From NCBI RefSeq assembly GCF_002738225.1, contig NZ_PEBQ01000144.1, forward strand, positions 124,001-188,000: 64,000 nucleotides of DNA, given 5' to 3'. The DNA is from Acetobacter pomorum. GTDB taxonomy: Bacteria > Pseudomonadota > Alphaproteobacteria > Acetobacterales > Acetobacteraceae. The first letter of the stretch is position 1; every line of letters begins with the position of its first letter. Both the position numbers and the translations under genes were made by a program. Below the pieces are notes generated by a model. That model made no database searches and was not told the DNA's origin. It worked only from the letters and a program-made list of their open reading frames with translations. This document shows positions 45,205 to 53,781 of the stretch, in pieces.

Positions 45205-46419
45205 TTGAAACACCAAGCGGCGTGGCACGCGCCAGATGTGCTGGTTATTGGCGGCGGCGCCGCAGGGCTTATGGCCGCCATAACGGCAGCCCAGCGCGGG
45301 AGCCGGGTTGTGGTGGTGGAGCACGGGCCGGAAGTGGGGCGCAAGATCCTTATTTCTGGCGGTGGACGCTGTAATTTTACCAATACGGACATGCGGGCAG
45401 ACCGGTTTTTGTCTGCCAACCGGCATTTTGTAAAATCAGCCCTTAGCCGTTACAAACCAGAAGATTTTCTGGCGCTTTTGGCCAAACATTCCATTGCGTG
45501 GCACGAAAAAAAGCTGGGCCAGTTATTTTGCGATCATTCAGCGCGGGATATTGTGGCCATGCTGCTGGCGGAATGTGCCGCAGCAGATGTACGTATTTTT
45601 ACAGACACGCGCATTCGCCACATAAGCCAGTCAGGAGATGCGTTCCGGGTCGAGAGTTCTGCTGGTGAGTTTCAGCCAAAGGCTGTTATCTTGGCCACGG
45701 GTGGGCTTTCCATTCCCAAGTTGGGGGCTAGCAGCTTTGCGTATGATATAGCCCGGCAATTTGATGTGCCCGTTATCAAACCAGAACCCGCGCTTGTGCC
45801 TCTGGTGTTTGATCAGCCTCAGGATGGTTGGTTGAAAACACTGGCCGGGGTTTCTTTGCCTGTGCGGGCCAGTTGCGGCAAAACAGCATTTGATGAAGCC
45901 TTGCTGTTTACGCATCGGGGGCTTTCTGGCCCCGCCTTGTTGCAGATTTCCTCTTATTGGCAGGCTGGTCAGGCCATAAAGGTGGATATGCTGCCGGGGC
46001 AGGATCTGGCCGCATTGCTGATGGGGCTGAAAAAATCTGGCTCCAAGGCCAAGGCGCCAGCCGCTTTGGCCCGGTGGCTGCCCCAGCGTTTGGCTGCAGC
46101 TTTGGCGGCCCAAAAGGCATCTGACCGCCCGATGGCGGAATGGGCAGATAAAGATATTCAGGCCTTGGCGCAGCGTGCGCAGAACATGCAACTTCATCCC
46201 ACAGGCACAGAAGGCTTTGCCAAGGCAGAAGTGACACGCGGCGGCGTGGATACACGTGCGCTTTCCTCTCGCACCATGCAGGTAGAAGCTGTGCCCGGCC
46301 TGTTTATGGTGGGGGAGGCTGTGGATGTTACGGGCTGGCTGGGTGGCTATAACTTCCACTGGGCATGGGCCAGCGGCCACGCTGCGGGGGAAGCCGCAGC
46401 GCAGTTTAGGGCCGTATAG
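45205..46419 (+). CDS. HI0933/BaiN-like NAD(P)/FAD-dependent oxidoreductase
   Basis: A 404-residue flavoprotein with the dinucleotide-binding motif VIGGGAAGLMAAI at about 14-26, SGGGRCNFTNTD at about 49-60, typical of the HI0933 family, and the C-terminal MVGEAVDVTGWLGGYNFHWA, the second FAD-contact motif. Members reduce small unsaturated substrates or are uncharacterised; the true substrate here is unknown. The start is TTG at 45205, four bases after the GST stop; no ATG or GTG is available upstream of the FAD motif. It converges on rsmI with three bases between stops. Confidence 0.87.
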   Translation: MKHQAAWHAPDVLVIGGGAAGLMAAITAAQRGSRVVVVEHGPEVGRKILISGGGRCNFTNTDMRADRFLSANRHFVKSALSRYKPEDFLALLAKHSIAWHEKKLGQLFCDHSARDIVAMLLAECAAADVRIFTDTRIRHISQSGDAFRVESSAGEFQPKAVILATGGLSIPKLGASSFAYDIARQFDVPVIKPEPALVPLVFDQPQDGWLKTLAGVSLPVRASCGKTAFDEALLFTHRGLSGPALLQISSYWQAGQAIKVDMLPGQDLAALLMGLKKSGSKAKAPAALARWLPQRLAAALAAQKASDRPMAEWADKDIQALAQRAQNMQLHPTGTEGFAKAEVTRGGVDTRALSSRTMQVEAVPGLFMVGEAVDVTGWLGGYNFHWAWASGHAAGEAAAQFRAV

Positions 46420-46422
46420 GTT

Positions 46423-47391
46423 TTAGCTTTTTGCAGCCTTAATTTCGGCGGCCAGTTCCAACGCGCGCGTATAAACGGTGCGCTTTGGTAAGCCCGCTGC
46501 TGTTGCCGCTAGTGCTGCGGCATCTTTAACAGAATGTGTTTCCAGCAGGCTGCGCAAGGTGGTGTCCAGATCATCTTCAGATGTCTGTTCCGGCTCGGCT
46601 GGGCCAAGCAATACGGTTATTTCTCCGCGCGGCGGGGTGGTGGCGTAAAAAGCAGCCAGCTCACCTACGGTATCACGCCGTACTTCCTCAAACTTCTTGG
46701 TCAATTCTCGCGCTACGGCACAGGGGCGTGTGGGGCCAAAAATTTCTGCCATGTCGGCCAGAGTGTCTGCCAGCCTGTGCGGGGCTTCGTGCCAGATCAG
46801 GGTGGCGCTCAAGCCAGCACGCTCAGCCGCATGGAGCTTGGCAAAGCTTTCCTTGCGGGCCGATGAGCGTGGTGGCGGAAAGCCAATAAACATGAACGGA
46901 TGCGGCGGCAGGCCAGAAAGCACAAGCGCAGTCAACGCCGCATTGGGGCCAGGCACAACCGTAACTGGCACATTGGCCTCTATGGCCGCTCGTACAAGCC
47001 GAAAACCAGGGTCAGACAACAGAGGCATGCCTGCATCAGAAACCAGCGCAATATTGGCGCCATCCTGCAAGCGGGCAATCAGGCCGGGGATGCGCTGGCG
47101 TTCATTATGTTCATGCAGGGCTTCTGTGCGGGCAGAAATACTGCGTTCTGTTAGCAACCTTGCTGTGGTGCGCGTGTCTTCACACAGAATCAGATCCGCG
47201 CTTGCAAGAGCTTCCGCACCCCGTGGGCTGAAGTCTCCTAGATTGCCAATGGGTGTGGCCACCAAGGTAAGGCCGAGGGAAGAAGGCGCATGACTTGGCG
47301 GCTTTCCTTCGCTATGGAGGGGGAAAGTCCGGTCGCGGTGTTCATCAGGCCGGTTGTTTGTGGAGGACGATCTTGATGATGACGCGTGCAT
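46423..47391 (-). CDS. rsmI: 16S rRNA 2'-O-ribose methyltransferase RsmI
   Basis: Methylates the ribose of a cytidine at the decoding centre of 16S rRNA. The tetrapyrrole-methylase fold is clear: LTLVATPIGNLGDFSPRGAE, LCEDTRTTARLL, VSDAGMPLLSDPGFRLV and VTVVPGPNAALTALVLSGLP. The ATG at 47391 has AGGAG five bases upstream; it gives a 322-residue protein with a polar, low-complexity N-terminus of about 45 residues before the conserved fold. A longer reading to 47790 is antisense to the neighbouring lipoprotein gene and is rejected. The first 16 bases overlap the 5' end of that divergent gene. Confidence 0.93.
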   Translation of the reverse strand: MHASSSRSSSTNNRPDEHRDRTFPLHSEGKPPSHAPSSLGLTLVATPIGNLGDFSPRGAEALASADLILCEDTRTTARLLTERSISARTEALHEHNERQRIPGLIARLQDGANIALVSDAGMPLLSDPGFRLVRAAIEANVPVTVVPGPNAALTALVLSGLPPHPFMFIGFPPPRSSARKESFAKLHAAERAGLSATLIWHEAPHRLADTLADMAEIFGPTRPCAVARELTKKFEEVRRDTVGELAAFYATTPPRGEITVLLGPAEPEQTSEDDLDTTLRSLLETHSVKDAAALAATAAGLPKRTVYTRALELAAEIKAAKS

Positions 47392-48767
47392 GTTCGCTCC
47401 TGTCTGGGCTTTCCAACCAAGGTCTGGCGGGAAAACAGACATGGCGCAAGGCCGGTCTGGCTGCGTTAGGCATAACGGGCATGGCTTTGGCTGGCTGTGC
47501 AGACCAGTCTCCCTCTGCCGGAGGTGGGGCTTCCAAGCCTGTTGCCAGCCATAAAATTGGGGTGCTGCTGCCGCTAAGTGGCCCAAATGCGGGGCTGGGG
47601 CATGAATTGCTTGCTGGCGCACAGCTTGCCGTTGGCACCACCGTACCAACTGATCCGACTGGTTTGCAGTTGGATGTGCATGATACCGCTGCCACAGGGG
47701 GCGCATCTGGCGCGGCCACGGCTGCCGTAAATGCTGGAGACGGCATTCTGCTTGGCCCGCTGACCAGCGGTGATACTGCAGTTGCCGCACCGGCTGCGCA
47801 ATCTGCTGGTATTCCGGTTTTGGCCTTCACCAGTGATGTCTCTCAGGCGCATGCCGGTGTGTGGGTTATGGGCATTACGCCGGAAGATCAGGTTCAACGT
47901 CTGGTGGAACAGGCGCGGCAGGATGGACGGCGTAAATTTGCGGCACTTTTGCCCAACAATCCACTGGGCCATGCTTTGGGGAGCGGTTTGCAGTCTGCTT
48001 GCCATGATCAGGGCTTGCCGGAACCAACAGTTGTATATCACTCCGGCACTGCGGCCAGTATTTCGCAAAGCCTGCGTGATATTTCCAATTATGATACGCG
48101 CCTGCAAGCTGCAAAAGGCAGCAGCACTGAGCCCGCGCCGTACACACCAGATACAGCCACGACAGATGCAGATGCCACCAAAACGGCAGAAAAGCTTCCT
48201 TCCAATCTGGCGGCAGCATTGGGTACGGATGGCAGCACGCCTGCACCAACAGATGCGCCCAAAGCAGAAACGCCCAAGCTGGAAGCGCCTCCGTTTGATG
48301 CCTTGCTACTGGGTGATACCGGCCTGAACCTGAAAAATGTGATTGTGGCGCTGAATGAAACCCAGATCAGTCTGCCATCCGTACGTATTATGGGGCCGGG
48401 TTTGTGGGCGGCATTTGCCACCAAGTTGGGTGCCATTAAAGGGGCATGGTATGCCGCACCCGATCCAACCTCGCGTCAGACTTTTGTTTCGCGCTTTATG
48501 GCGGTTAACCACCATATGCCCAAGCCCTTGGCGGATTTGTCTTACGATGCCGCCAATGTGGCCAAAACCGTGGCACAAAGTGGAGTTGCGGGGTATCCGG
48601 CAAGTGCATTAACACGGCAGGAAGGGTTTTCTGGCGTAAATGGCCCGTTCACCCTGCTGCCTGATGGCCGTGTGCGCCGGGCCTTGGGTGTGTTTGAGGT
48701 TATTGGGGGCGGAAGCCCAGCCAAAATGCAAAGTGCTCCAGCAAAGGCCAGCGCAATATCAGGCTGA
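47376..48767 (+). CDS. Penicillin-binding protein activator, LpoA-like lipoprotein
   Basis: A 463-residue lipoprotein with a long basic N-region, hydrophobic stretch and lipobox LAGC (Cys41). The body is a periplasmic-binding-protein fold as in LpoA/YraM (IGVLLPLSGPNAGLGHELLA, LLGPLTSGDTAVAAPAAQ). An insertion at about 248-307 is rich in Pro, Thr, Ala and Asp. By analogy with LpoA it may stimulate class A penicillin-binding proteins from the outer membrane. The adjacency to rsmI recalls rsmI-lpoA in E. coli, but here the genes are divergent. Start at 47376 with GGAGGA eight bases upstream. Confidence 0.8.
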   Translation: MMTRACSLLSGLSNQGLAGKQTWRKAGLAALGITGMALAGCADQSPSAGGGASKPVASHKIGVLLPLSGPNAGLGHELLAGAQLAVGTTVPTDPTGLQLDVHDTAATGGASGAATAAVNAGDGILLGPLTSGDTAVAAPAAQSAGIPVLAFTSDVSQAHAGVWVMGITPEDQVQRLVEQARQDGRRKFAALLPNNPLGHALGSGLQSACHDQGLPEPTVVYHSGTAASISQSLRDISNYDTRLQAAKGSSTEPAPYTPDTATTDADATKTAEKLPSNLAAALGTDGSTPAPTDAPKAETPKLEAPPFDALLLGDTGLNLKNVIVALNETQISLPSVRIMGPGLWAAFATKLGAIKGAWYAAPDPTSRQTFVSRFMAVNHHMPKPLADLSYDAANVAKTVAQSGVAGYPASALTRQEGFSGVNGPFTLLPDGRVRRALGVFEVIGGGSPAKMQSAPAKASAISG

Positions 48768-48791
48768 TCTGTTTGTATCTGTTTAAAATAT

Positions 48792-48830
48792 AAAAAAGGC
48801 TGCCTGGATATTTTTTCAGGTAGCCTTTTT
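48792..48830. terminator. Bidirectional terminator between the LpoA-like and TPR genes
   Basis: AAAAAAGGCTGCCTG pairs with CAGGTAGCCTTTTT with one mismatch around an AT-rich loop, with A and T tracts at the two ends, between converging genes. Confidence 0.88.
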
Positions 48831-48853
48831 GTTTGCCAGAGAGTTGGCAGAAG

Positions 48854-50458
48854 TTATTTTTTACGCTTTGCCAGAATAGCTAAAACCTGTGCCACGCGTT
48901 GTGCCACATCATCCCATTTTCTGGGTGTGGTCTGGCGGATAATCTGTAGGGTTGGATACCATGGGCTATCTGTGCGTCCGCTAAGCCAGCGCCAGCAGTT
49001 ATCATATCTGTCCATCAGGAGCACCGGCTTGCCCAAACCGCCAGCCAGATGCACCACAGAGGTATCAACCGTTACCACCACATCAAGAGACATGATAAGG
49101 GCGGCGGTATCATCCATATTATGGAGGTGCGCGGTAGGATCATGCAGCACCATGTTGGGAGGGGGATGATGGATCTGCTCTGCATAAAGGCCTTTTTGCA
49201 GGCTGATGAGGTTAATACCTTTCACATTTCCCAACGGTGCAAGAGTGTGCAGATTCATTGAACGTCTGCGGTCCACAATATGTGGAGAAATTGTATTGGG
49301 CCGGGGCGCGCCACCCCATACCAGCCCGACATTCAGGTTATTGTTTGCAGGAAGCAGTGCTGCCATTTCGCGTATTTTTAGGGTATCTGCCCGCAAATAG
49401 GGCACGGGTGCGCCCATGGCATCTGGCGTGGCAGAAAAAACACGTGGCAGACTGATAAATGGGCAATGCCAGTCAAATTCCGGCGTAGTGCCACCCACTT
49501 GCACAATTTGCGCACCAACAACGCGGCGGCAGAGTTCTCCCAGTGTTTCAGGCACCCATAAATGTGGAATGGCGCCTCGGTCTGAAAGTGGCCTGATGTA
49601 ACGCAGATACATTAATGTATCGCCAAGCCCTTCTTCCTGCGTAATCAGGATCCGTTTGCCGCGGATGTCTATATCCGGGTTTAATGATGGCATAAGCGTG
49701 CTGCGGGGCAGGCTGGTATGGCCGGGCAGGCGCAGGCGCCATTCATGCTCTATCCAGCCTTGTGCGTAGCGCCCCGCTTTAAGCAGGGTAATGGAATGGT
49801 TCAGGCGGATTTGCGGCTCTGTGGGGCGGAGTGAAATGGCGCGTCGGTAATAATCCAGCGCTTCGTTCAGCTGTCCTTTGCCTGCAAGCATGCACCCGAT
49901 ATTGGAAAGGGTACCTGCATGATCTGGCTGGCTTTTTAAAACCTCTCTTAGATGTGCCAGTGCTTCATCAAAACTGCCACGCTCAAGCAGCGCCATTGCC
50001 AACAGGTTATGGGAATGCATGCAGTTGGGGCGCAAGCTAATAGATTTGCGCAGCAGGCTAACGGCTTCATCAAACTTGCCGCACTGCACCAAAAGATTGG
50101 CGAGGGTATCATAAATACGCGCATCATGTGGCGTAAGCTGAAGGGCGGCGCGGCATGCGGCTTCTGCCAGAGGCCTTTTGTCCAGCTCAGCTATCAGGTC
50201 GCTGAGTTCTTGTAACGGGTGCTCCGTATCTGTGTGGCGTGCAGCAATGTCGCACAGAATTTCTGCAGCTTTTTCTGGTTGGCCGATTCCTGCAAGGCAA
50301 TATGCGTACAGGGCCTTGGCCCGATCACTCTCACCGGTGCTGAATGGCTCCAAAATGGCAAGCATTTCATTGAAATGGCCAGCAGTAATTTCCGAACGTG
50401 CGCGCCGCAATGTGAGCTGATCGGGCAGACTGGGGGCAGAAGCAGCAGATGTATTCAT
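48854..50458 (-). CDS. TPR-repeat protein with C-terminal glycosyltransferase-like domain
   Basis: 534 residues. The N-terminal half (about 20-250) consists of tetratricopeptide repeats, e.g. IYDTLANLLVQCGKFDEAVS and TLSNIGCMLAGKGQLNEALD. The C-terminal half (about 280-530) resembles GT9-like transferases, with ITQEEGLGDTLMYLRYIRPL, LVWGGAPR and the terminal motif VVTVDTSVVHLAGGLGKPVL. Such proteins are common in acetic acid bacteria and may glycosylate proteins or polysaccharides; no substrate can be named. It stands alone between terminators. Confidence 0.83.
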   Translation of the reverse strand: MNTSAASAPSLPDQLTLRRARSEITAGHFNEMLAILEPFSTGESDRAKALYAYCLAGIGQPEKAAEILCDIAARHTDTEHPLQELSDLIAELDKRPLAEAACRAALQLTPHDARIYDTLANLLVQCGKFDEAVSLLRKSISLRPNCMHSHNLLAMALLERGSFDEALAHLREVLKSQPDHAGTLSNIGCMLAGKGQLNEALDYYRRAISLRPTEPQIRLNHSITLLKAGRYAQGWIEHEWRLRLPGHTSLPRSTLMPSLNPDIDIRGKRILITQEEGLGDTLMYLRYIRPLSDRGAIPHLWVPETLGELCRRVVGAQIVQVGGTTPEFDWHCPFISLPRVFSATPDAMGAPVPYLRADTLKIREMAALLPANNNLNVGLVWGGAPRPNTISPHIVDRRRSMNLHTLAPLGNVKGINLISLQKGLYAEQIHHPPPNMVLHDPTAHLHNMDDTAALIMSLDVVVTVDTSVVHLAGGLGKPVLLMDRYDNCWRWLSGRTDSPWYPTLQIIRQTTPRKWDDVAQRVAQVLAILAKRKK

Positions 50459-50522
50459 GATGTGATGAGGTATCGTTTAAAGGAGAAAATGAATAACAAG
50501 AGAGAGAAAACAAGAAAGCAAG

Positions 50523-50556
50523 AAAAAACCCGGCATGATAGTCTATCATGCCGGGT
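50523..50556 (-). terminator. Rho-independent terminator of carD
   Basis: On the minus strand ACCCGGCATGATAG and its complement form an almost loop-less perfect stem of 14 base pairs (about 12 usable), followed by TTTTTT at 50523-50528. It lies 40 bases after the carD stop. Confidence 0.93.
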
Positions 50557-50595
50557 GATGAACCTGAATGTATAAAGTAACGGAATGTAAAAGGT

Positions 50596-51186
50596 TCAGG
50601 CAGCTTTCATAACTGCTGTCAGAGATTCCAGAACTTCAGTCGGGTCTTTCTTTTCCAAAACAGCCACTTCGGCCACAAAACGTTCCTGCGCGGCTTCAAA
50701 CAGCTTGCGTTCGCTAAAGCTGCCATCCAGGCTATCAACATTCCGGCGCAGGTCACGCAGCACTTCAGCAATCTGTACCAGATCACCCGAATTGATTTTT
50801 TCCTGATAAGCAACAGCGCGGCGGGCCCACATGCCTTTGCTGACATGCGGCTTACCCTTGATAATGGCCATGGCCTTATCCACAATCTCGCGCGAGACAA
50901 TTTTGCGCAGGCCAGCCTTGCGGGCTTTGCTAAGCGGAATGCGCAGTGTCATCTGGTTGCCGGGGAAGGAAATCTGGATCACTTCCAGCTTTGTTCCGGC
51001 AATTTCATCAACCCCTATCCGGTCTACCCGGCCCACGCCGTGGGCGGCATAGACAATGGCATCGCCTTCCTCAAAAGGATCTTCATCCTTTACTTTTGTT
51101 TTTGCCTGGGCTGCCGTAGCAGCAGCAGCGGTGCGTGCCATGGCGTCTGTCACGCCGCCTTTCGGAGGTGCTCTGAACGTGTTCAT
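50596..51186 (-). CDS. carD: CarD family transcriptional regulator
   Basis: A 196-residue CarD/CdnL protein: a disordered Ala/Lys N-terminus (about 1-35), then the RNA polymerase-interacting Tudor-like domain (DAIVYAAHGVGRVDRI, LEVIQISFPGNQMTLRIPLS) and a helical DNA-binding C-terminal domain with the minor-groove tryptophan region MWARRAVAYQEKI. It binds RNA polymerase beta and stabilises open complexes, especially at rRNA promoters. In alphaproteobacteria it is important for growth and stress adaptation. It has its own terminator and is followed on the same strand by the TPR gene. Confidence 0.94.
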   Translation of the reverse strand: MNTFRAPPKGGVTDAMARTAAAATAAQAKTKVKDEDPFEEGDAIVYAAHGVGRVDRIGVDEIAGTKLEVIQISFPGNQMTLRIPLSKARKAGLRKIVSREIVDKAMAIIKGKPHVSKGMWARRAVAYQEKINSGDLVQIAEVLRDLRRNVDSLDGSFSERKLFEAAQERFVAEVAVLEKKDPTEVLESLTAVMKAA

Positions 51187-51251
51187 AGCTATAGCTTATA
51201 GCATAAAACCACGGCGTTGTCTTGTAAAAGAGAAAAGCGCGGTTCTGCCAT

Positions 51252-52127
51252 TCAGTATTGCACACCGTTTATTGCAACAAGAGGCGGGGCTGTGGGGTCT
51301 CCGGTTGGTTGGATAACATCAATTTCAATATTGCGTGCCATGGTGGCCATGGGCAGCGCATGTGGTGTGCCGGAAAAAGGTTCCTGCAAATCATTTGCGC
51401 TTTTGTCCAGCACCAGAAACAGGCAGCCCACAAGAGATGAACCAAGGGGTGTAATCCATTCCAGTGTCTGCACCATGGAAAGGGGCAGTACAATGCAAAA
51501 GATATTCACCAATGTGCGCGGCAAAGCCGAAAACTGCATGGGCAGCGGGGTGTTGCGAATACGCTCCAAACCGCCCTGCGCATTGGCAATGTCAGACAAA
51601 ATGCGGTCAATCTGCCCATGTACTGCGCCATCAATGCCCTTTTTGTTAACCTCTTCCGTTACCCCCAGCCCGATCTGATACAAAATGGCATTGGGTTTAT
51701 TGCGGTAAGTGGCAATGGCATCTTGCATATAAGGGGGCAGCAGGCGCTGGATATCGGCCGAGGCATCTTCCTTACCCAAAGCCATACGCAGGGCGTGTGG
51801 GTAAGCGGCAATAGCGTACATCAGATCATGCCGGTCTCCCAGCAGGGTGCCAGCCTGTCGGCCAAAGGAGCGGCAGTTGTTGGTAATGGCCCCCCATAGG
51901 GTACGGGCCTCCCACCAGCGCGCGTAGGCGCTGTTGCTACGGAATCCCATAAACAACGCCAGTGCTGAACCAATAAGGGAAACCGGCAGGCTGGGCTGCT
52001 CCATCCACTCCTGATGATAGACCTGAAAAAGGATAACAACAATAAAATCCCACCCAGCCATGAGCAGGATAACACCTAGAATTTCTTTTCCGATAATGCG
52101 TAGCCCGACCCTCTGGTCAACAATCAT
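51252..52127 (-). CDS. Bestrophin-like anion channel
   Basis: A 291-residue membrane protein of the bestrophin (UPF0187) family: an N-terminal helix GVILLMAGWDFIVVILFQVY, the conserved LPVSLIGSALALFMGFRSNS and ARWWEARTLWGAITNNCRSF, and later helices in LPRTLVNIFCIVLPLSMVQT. Bacterial members form pentameric channels in the inner membrane conducting chloride or, in some cases, other ions. Physiological role here is unknown. It is divergent from fghA. Confidence 0.9.
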   Translation of the reverse strand: MIVDQRVGLRIIGKEILGVILLMAGWDFIVVILFQVYHQEWMEQPSLPVSLIGSALALFMGFRSNSAYARWWEARTLWGAITNNCRSFGRQAGTLLGDRHDLMYAIAAYPHALRMALGKEDASADIQRLLPPYMQDAIATYRNKPNAILYQIGLGVTEEVNKKGIDGAVHGQIDRILSDIANAQGGLERIRNTPLPMQFSALPRTLVNIFCIVLPLSMVQTLEWITPLGSSLVGCLFLVLDKSANDLQEPFSGTPHALPMATMARNIEIDVIQPTGDPTAPPLVAINGVQY

Positions 52128-52258
52128 TCATAAATCCCCACATGTCAGAAAAGCGTTCTTGCCTGAACCAGTATCAACATGGCACGAAAAAAGGAGTTTC
52201 ATATTATTCCATATTTTCAGCATGATTGCAGATTTTTGATGGAAAGGAAGAGGCAAAA

Positions 52259-53125
52259 ATGGAGAAGCAACAACCCGGTTTGCACTTGTGTGAGGAGCAT
52301 ATGTGCCACAGTGGCAAAGTGCAGTTTTATAAACACTTTTCCCACACATTGGGGCTTGAGGCCCGGTTTGGTGTTTTTTTGCCGCCCACAGCCTGTGCCG
52401 GGCAGAAGGTGCCGGTTGTATACGCACTGGCAGGGCTAACCTGCACAGAGGAAACATTCCTTATTAAATCCACCGCATTGGCAGAAGCTGCGCGGTTGGG
52501 GCTGGCTTTGGTGGCCCCGGATACATCGCCCCGTGGTGCGGGCGTGCCCGAGGAAGATAAAGATTGGGATATGGGCACCGGGGCAGGTTTTTACTTGGAT
52601 GCCACACAGCAACCTTGGTGCAAGCATTACCGCATGGGCAGTTATATTGCTCAGGAACTGCCGGAAGTTGTAGAGCAGGCGCTGCCGCTGGATGGAACGC
52701 GCCGTGGCATTATGGGCCATTCCATGGGCGGTCATGGTGCGCTGGTGCATGGTTTGCGTGCGCCGCAGTTCTGGAAATCCGTTTCCGCGTTTGCGCCTAT
52801 TGTGCATCCGGCGGCGGTGCCTTGGGGCCAAAAAGCTTTTACTGCATATTTGGGGCCAGATAAAACCACATGGCGTGCGCATGATGCCGTATGTTTGTTG
52901 GAAGATGGCCATAAGCACCCCAAGGCCCTTCTGGTCGATCAGGGAGAGGCCGATCAGTTTTTACAACGCGAACTTCAGCCGTGGCATCTGCAACAGGTGG
53001 CGGAACGGGTGGGGCAAAAGCTGAATTTACGCCAGCATGCAGGGTACGATCATTCCTACTGGTTTGTGCAAAGCTTTGTGGCAGACCATTTGCGCCACCA
53101 TGCTGCAAATTTGCAGGAAAGCTGA
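52259..53125 (+). CDS. fghA: S-formylglutathione hydrolase
   Basis: Hydrolyses S-formylglutathione to formate and glutathione in formaldehyde detoxification. It is an alpha/beta hydrolase of the esterase D type (288 residues): YALAGLTCTEETFLIK at about 55-70, the nucleophile Ser155 in GHSMGGHGAL, the acid in VDQGEADQFL, and the histidine in GYDHSYWFV. The ATG at 52259 has GGAAGAGG upstream. The usual partner, glutathione-dependent formaldehyde dehydrogenase, is not adjacent. It converges on ydcF with only five bases between. Confidence 0.94.
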   Translation: MEKQQPGLHLCEEHMCHSGKVQFYKHFSHTLGLEARFGVFLPPTACAGQKVPVVYALAGLTCTEETFLIKSTALAEAARLGLALVAPDTSPRGAGVPEEDKDWDMGTGAGFYLDATQQPWCKHYRMGSYIAQELPEVVEQALPLDGTRRGIMGHSMGGHGALVHGLRAPQFWKSVSAFAPIVHPAAVPWGQKAFTAYLGPDKTTWRAHDAVCLLEDGHKHPKALLVDQGEADQFLQRELQPWHLQQVAERVGQKLNLRQHAGYDHSYWFVQSFVADHLRHHAANLQES

Positions 53126-53130
53126 AAATA

Positions 53131-53781
53131 TCAGGAATGAAGGGCGTGGCTGAGGCTGGGAGATGTTATGCCCCCTAGCGCGCCCAGCCATTTGACGTAT
53201 TCCAAAGCCAGAAGACGTAAAGAGGAACGGCGCATGGGGTGTTCCATGGCTGGTGGCAGTACCGGGTAGGGGTACAACATAACGCCCGGCAGCGTACGGC
53301 TTAATTCCAGCAACGCCCGGCGCATATGATAACTGGCCGTAACGACTATGAGTGAAGTAATGTGGTTATCAGCCACCCAAACGGCTGTTTCTGTTGCATT
53401 GCCAATGGTGGTACGTGCCTGATAGCCCAGTGTAATACGTTCTGCCAACGTTGAGGGCGCTGTGGCGGGAAGAAGCTCGTTGAGCGTGGTTTGGGTGTCC
53501 ACTCCGGAAATTAGCAGCTTATCACCCTGATTACGTGCCAGTAAGTTGAGCGATGTATCAACCCGGCCCACACCGCCTGTAAGGGCCACTATGCCATCCG
53601 TGTGCGGAAGATACCCCGGTGGACGCAGGGCATCATTTACAAACCAGCCAAAACCGCCCGCAAAGGCAAGGCAGGCAAGAAATGCCAGCCGGAGGGACAG
53701 CCGTATGAAAAACATGACCGGGCCAGAAGGGCGCGGGCCGGGGGCATGTGGATGAGAGATTAAGGAAGGCGCCGTAGCCAT
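53131..53781 (-). CDS. YdcF family (DUF218) membrane-anchored protein
   Basis: 216 residues with an N-terminal membrane helix (about 24-46) and a DUF218 domain (ALTGGVGRVDTSLNLLARNQ, LLISGVDTQTTLNELLP, TIGNATETAVW, VVTASYHMRRALLEL). Members such as E. coli SanA and ElyC act in envelope integrity; a catalytic role is unproven. The start overlaps ftsX by 22 bases; ATG at 53715 would also keep the membrane helix. Position after ftsE-ftsX is a recurrent alphaproteobacterial arrangement. Confidence 0.85.
   Translation of the reverse strand: MATAPSLISHPHAPGPRPSGPVMFFIRLSLRLAFLACLAFAGGFGWFVNDALRPPGYLPHTDGIVALTGGVGRVDTSLNLLARNQGDKLLISGVDTQTTLNELLPATAPSTLAERITLGYQARTTIGNATETAVWVADNHITSLIVVTASYHMRRALLELSRTLPGVMLYPYPVLPPAMEHPMRRSSLRLLALEYVKWLGALGGITSPSLSHALHS

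Noticed and set aside
47392..47790. N-terminal extension of rsmI
   Set aside because: It runs antisense through the lipoprotein gene, while the ATG at 47391 has a good ribosome binding site and suffices for the fold.
52179..52439. 86-codon frame at the start of fghA
   Set aside because: Lies in another frame of fghA; product has no known features and the ATG has no binding site.
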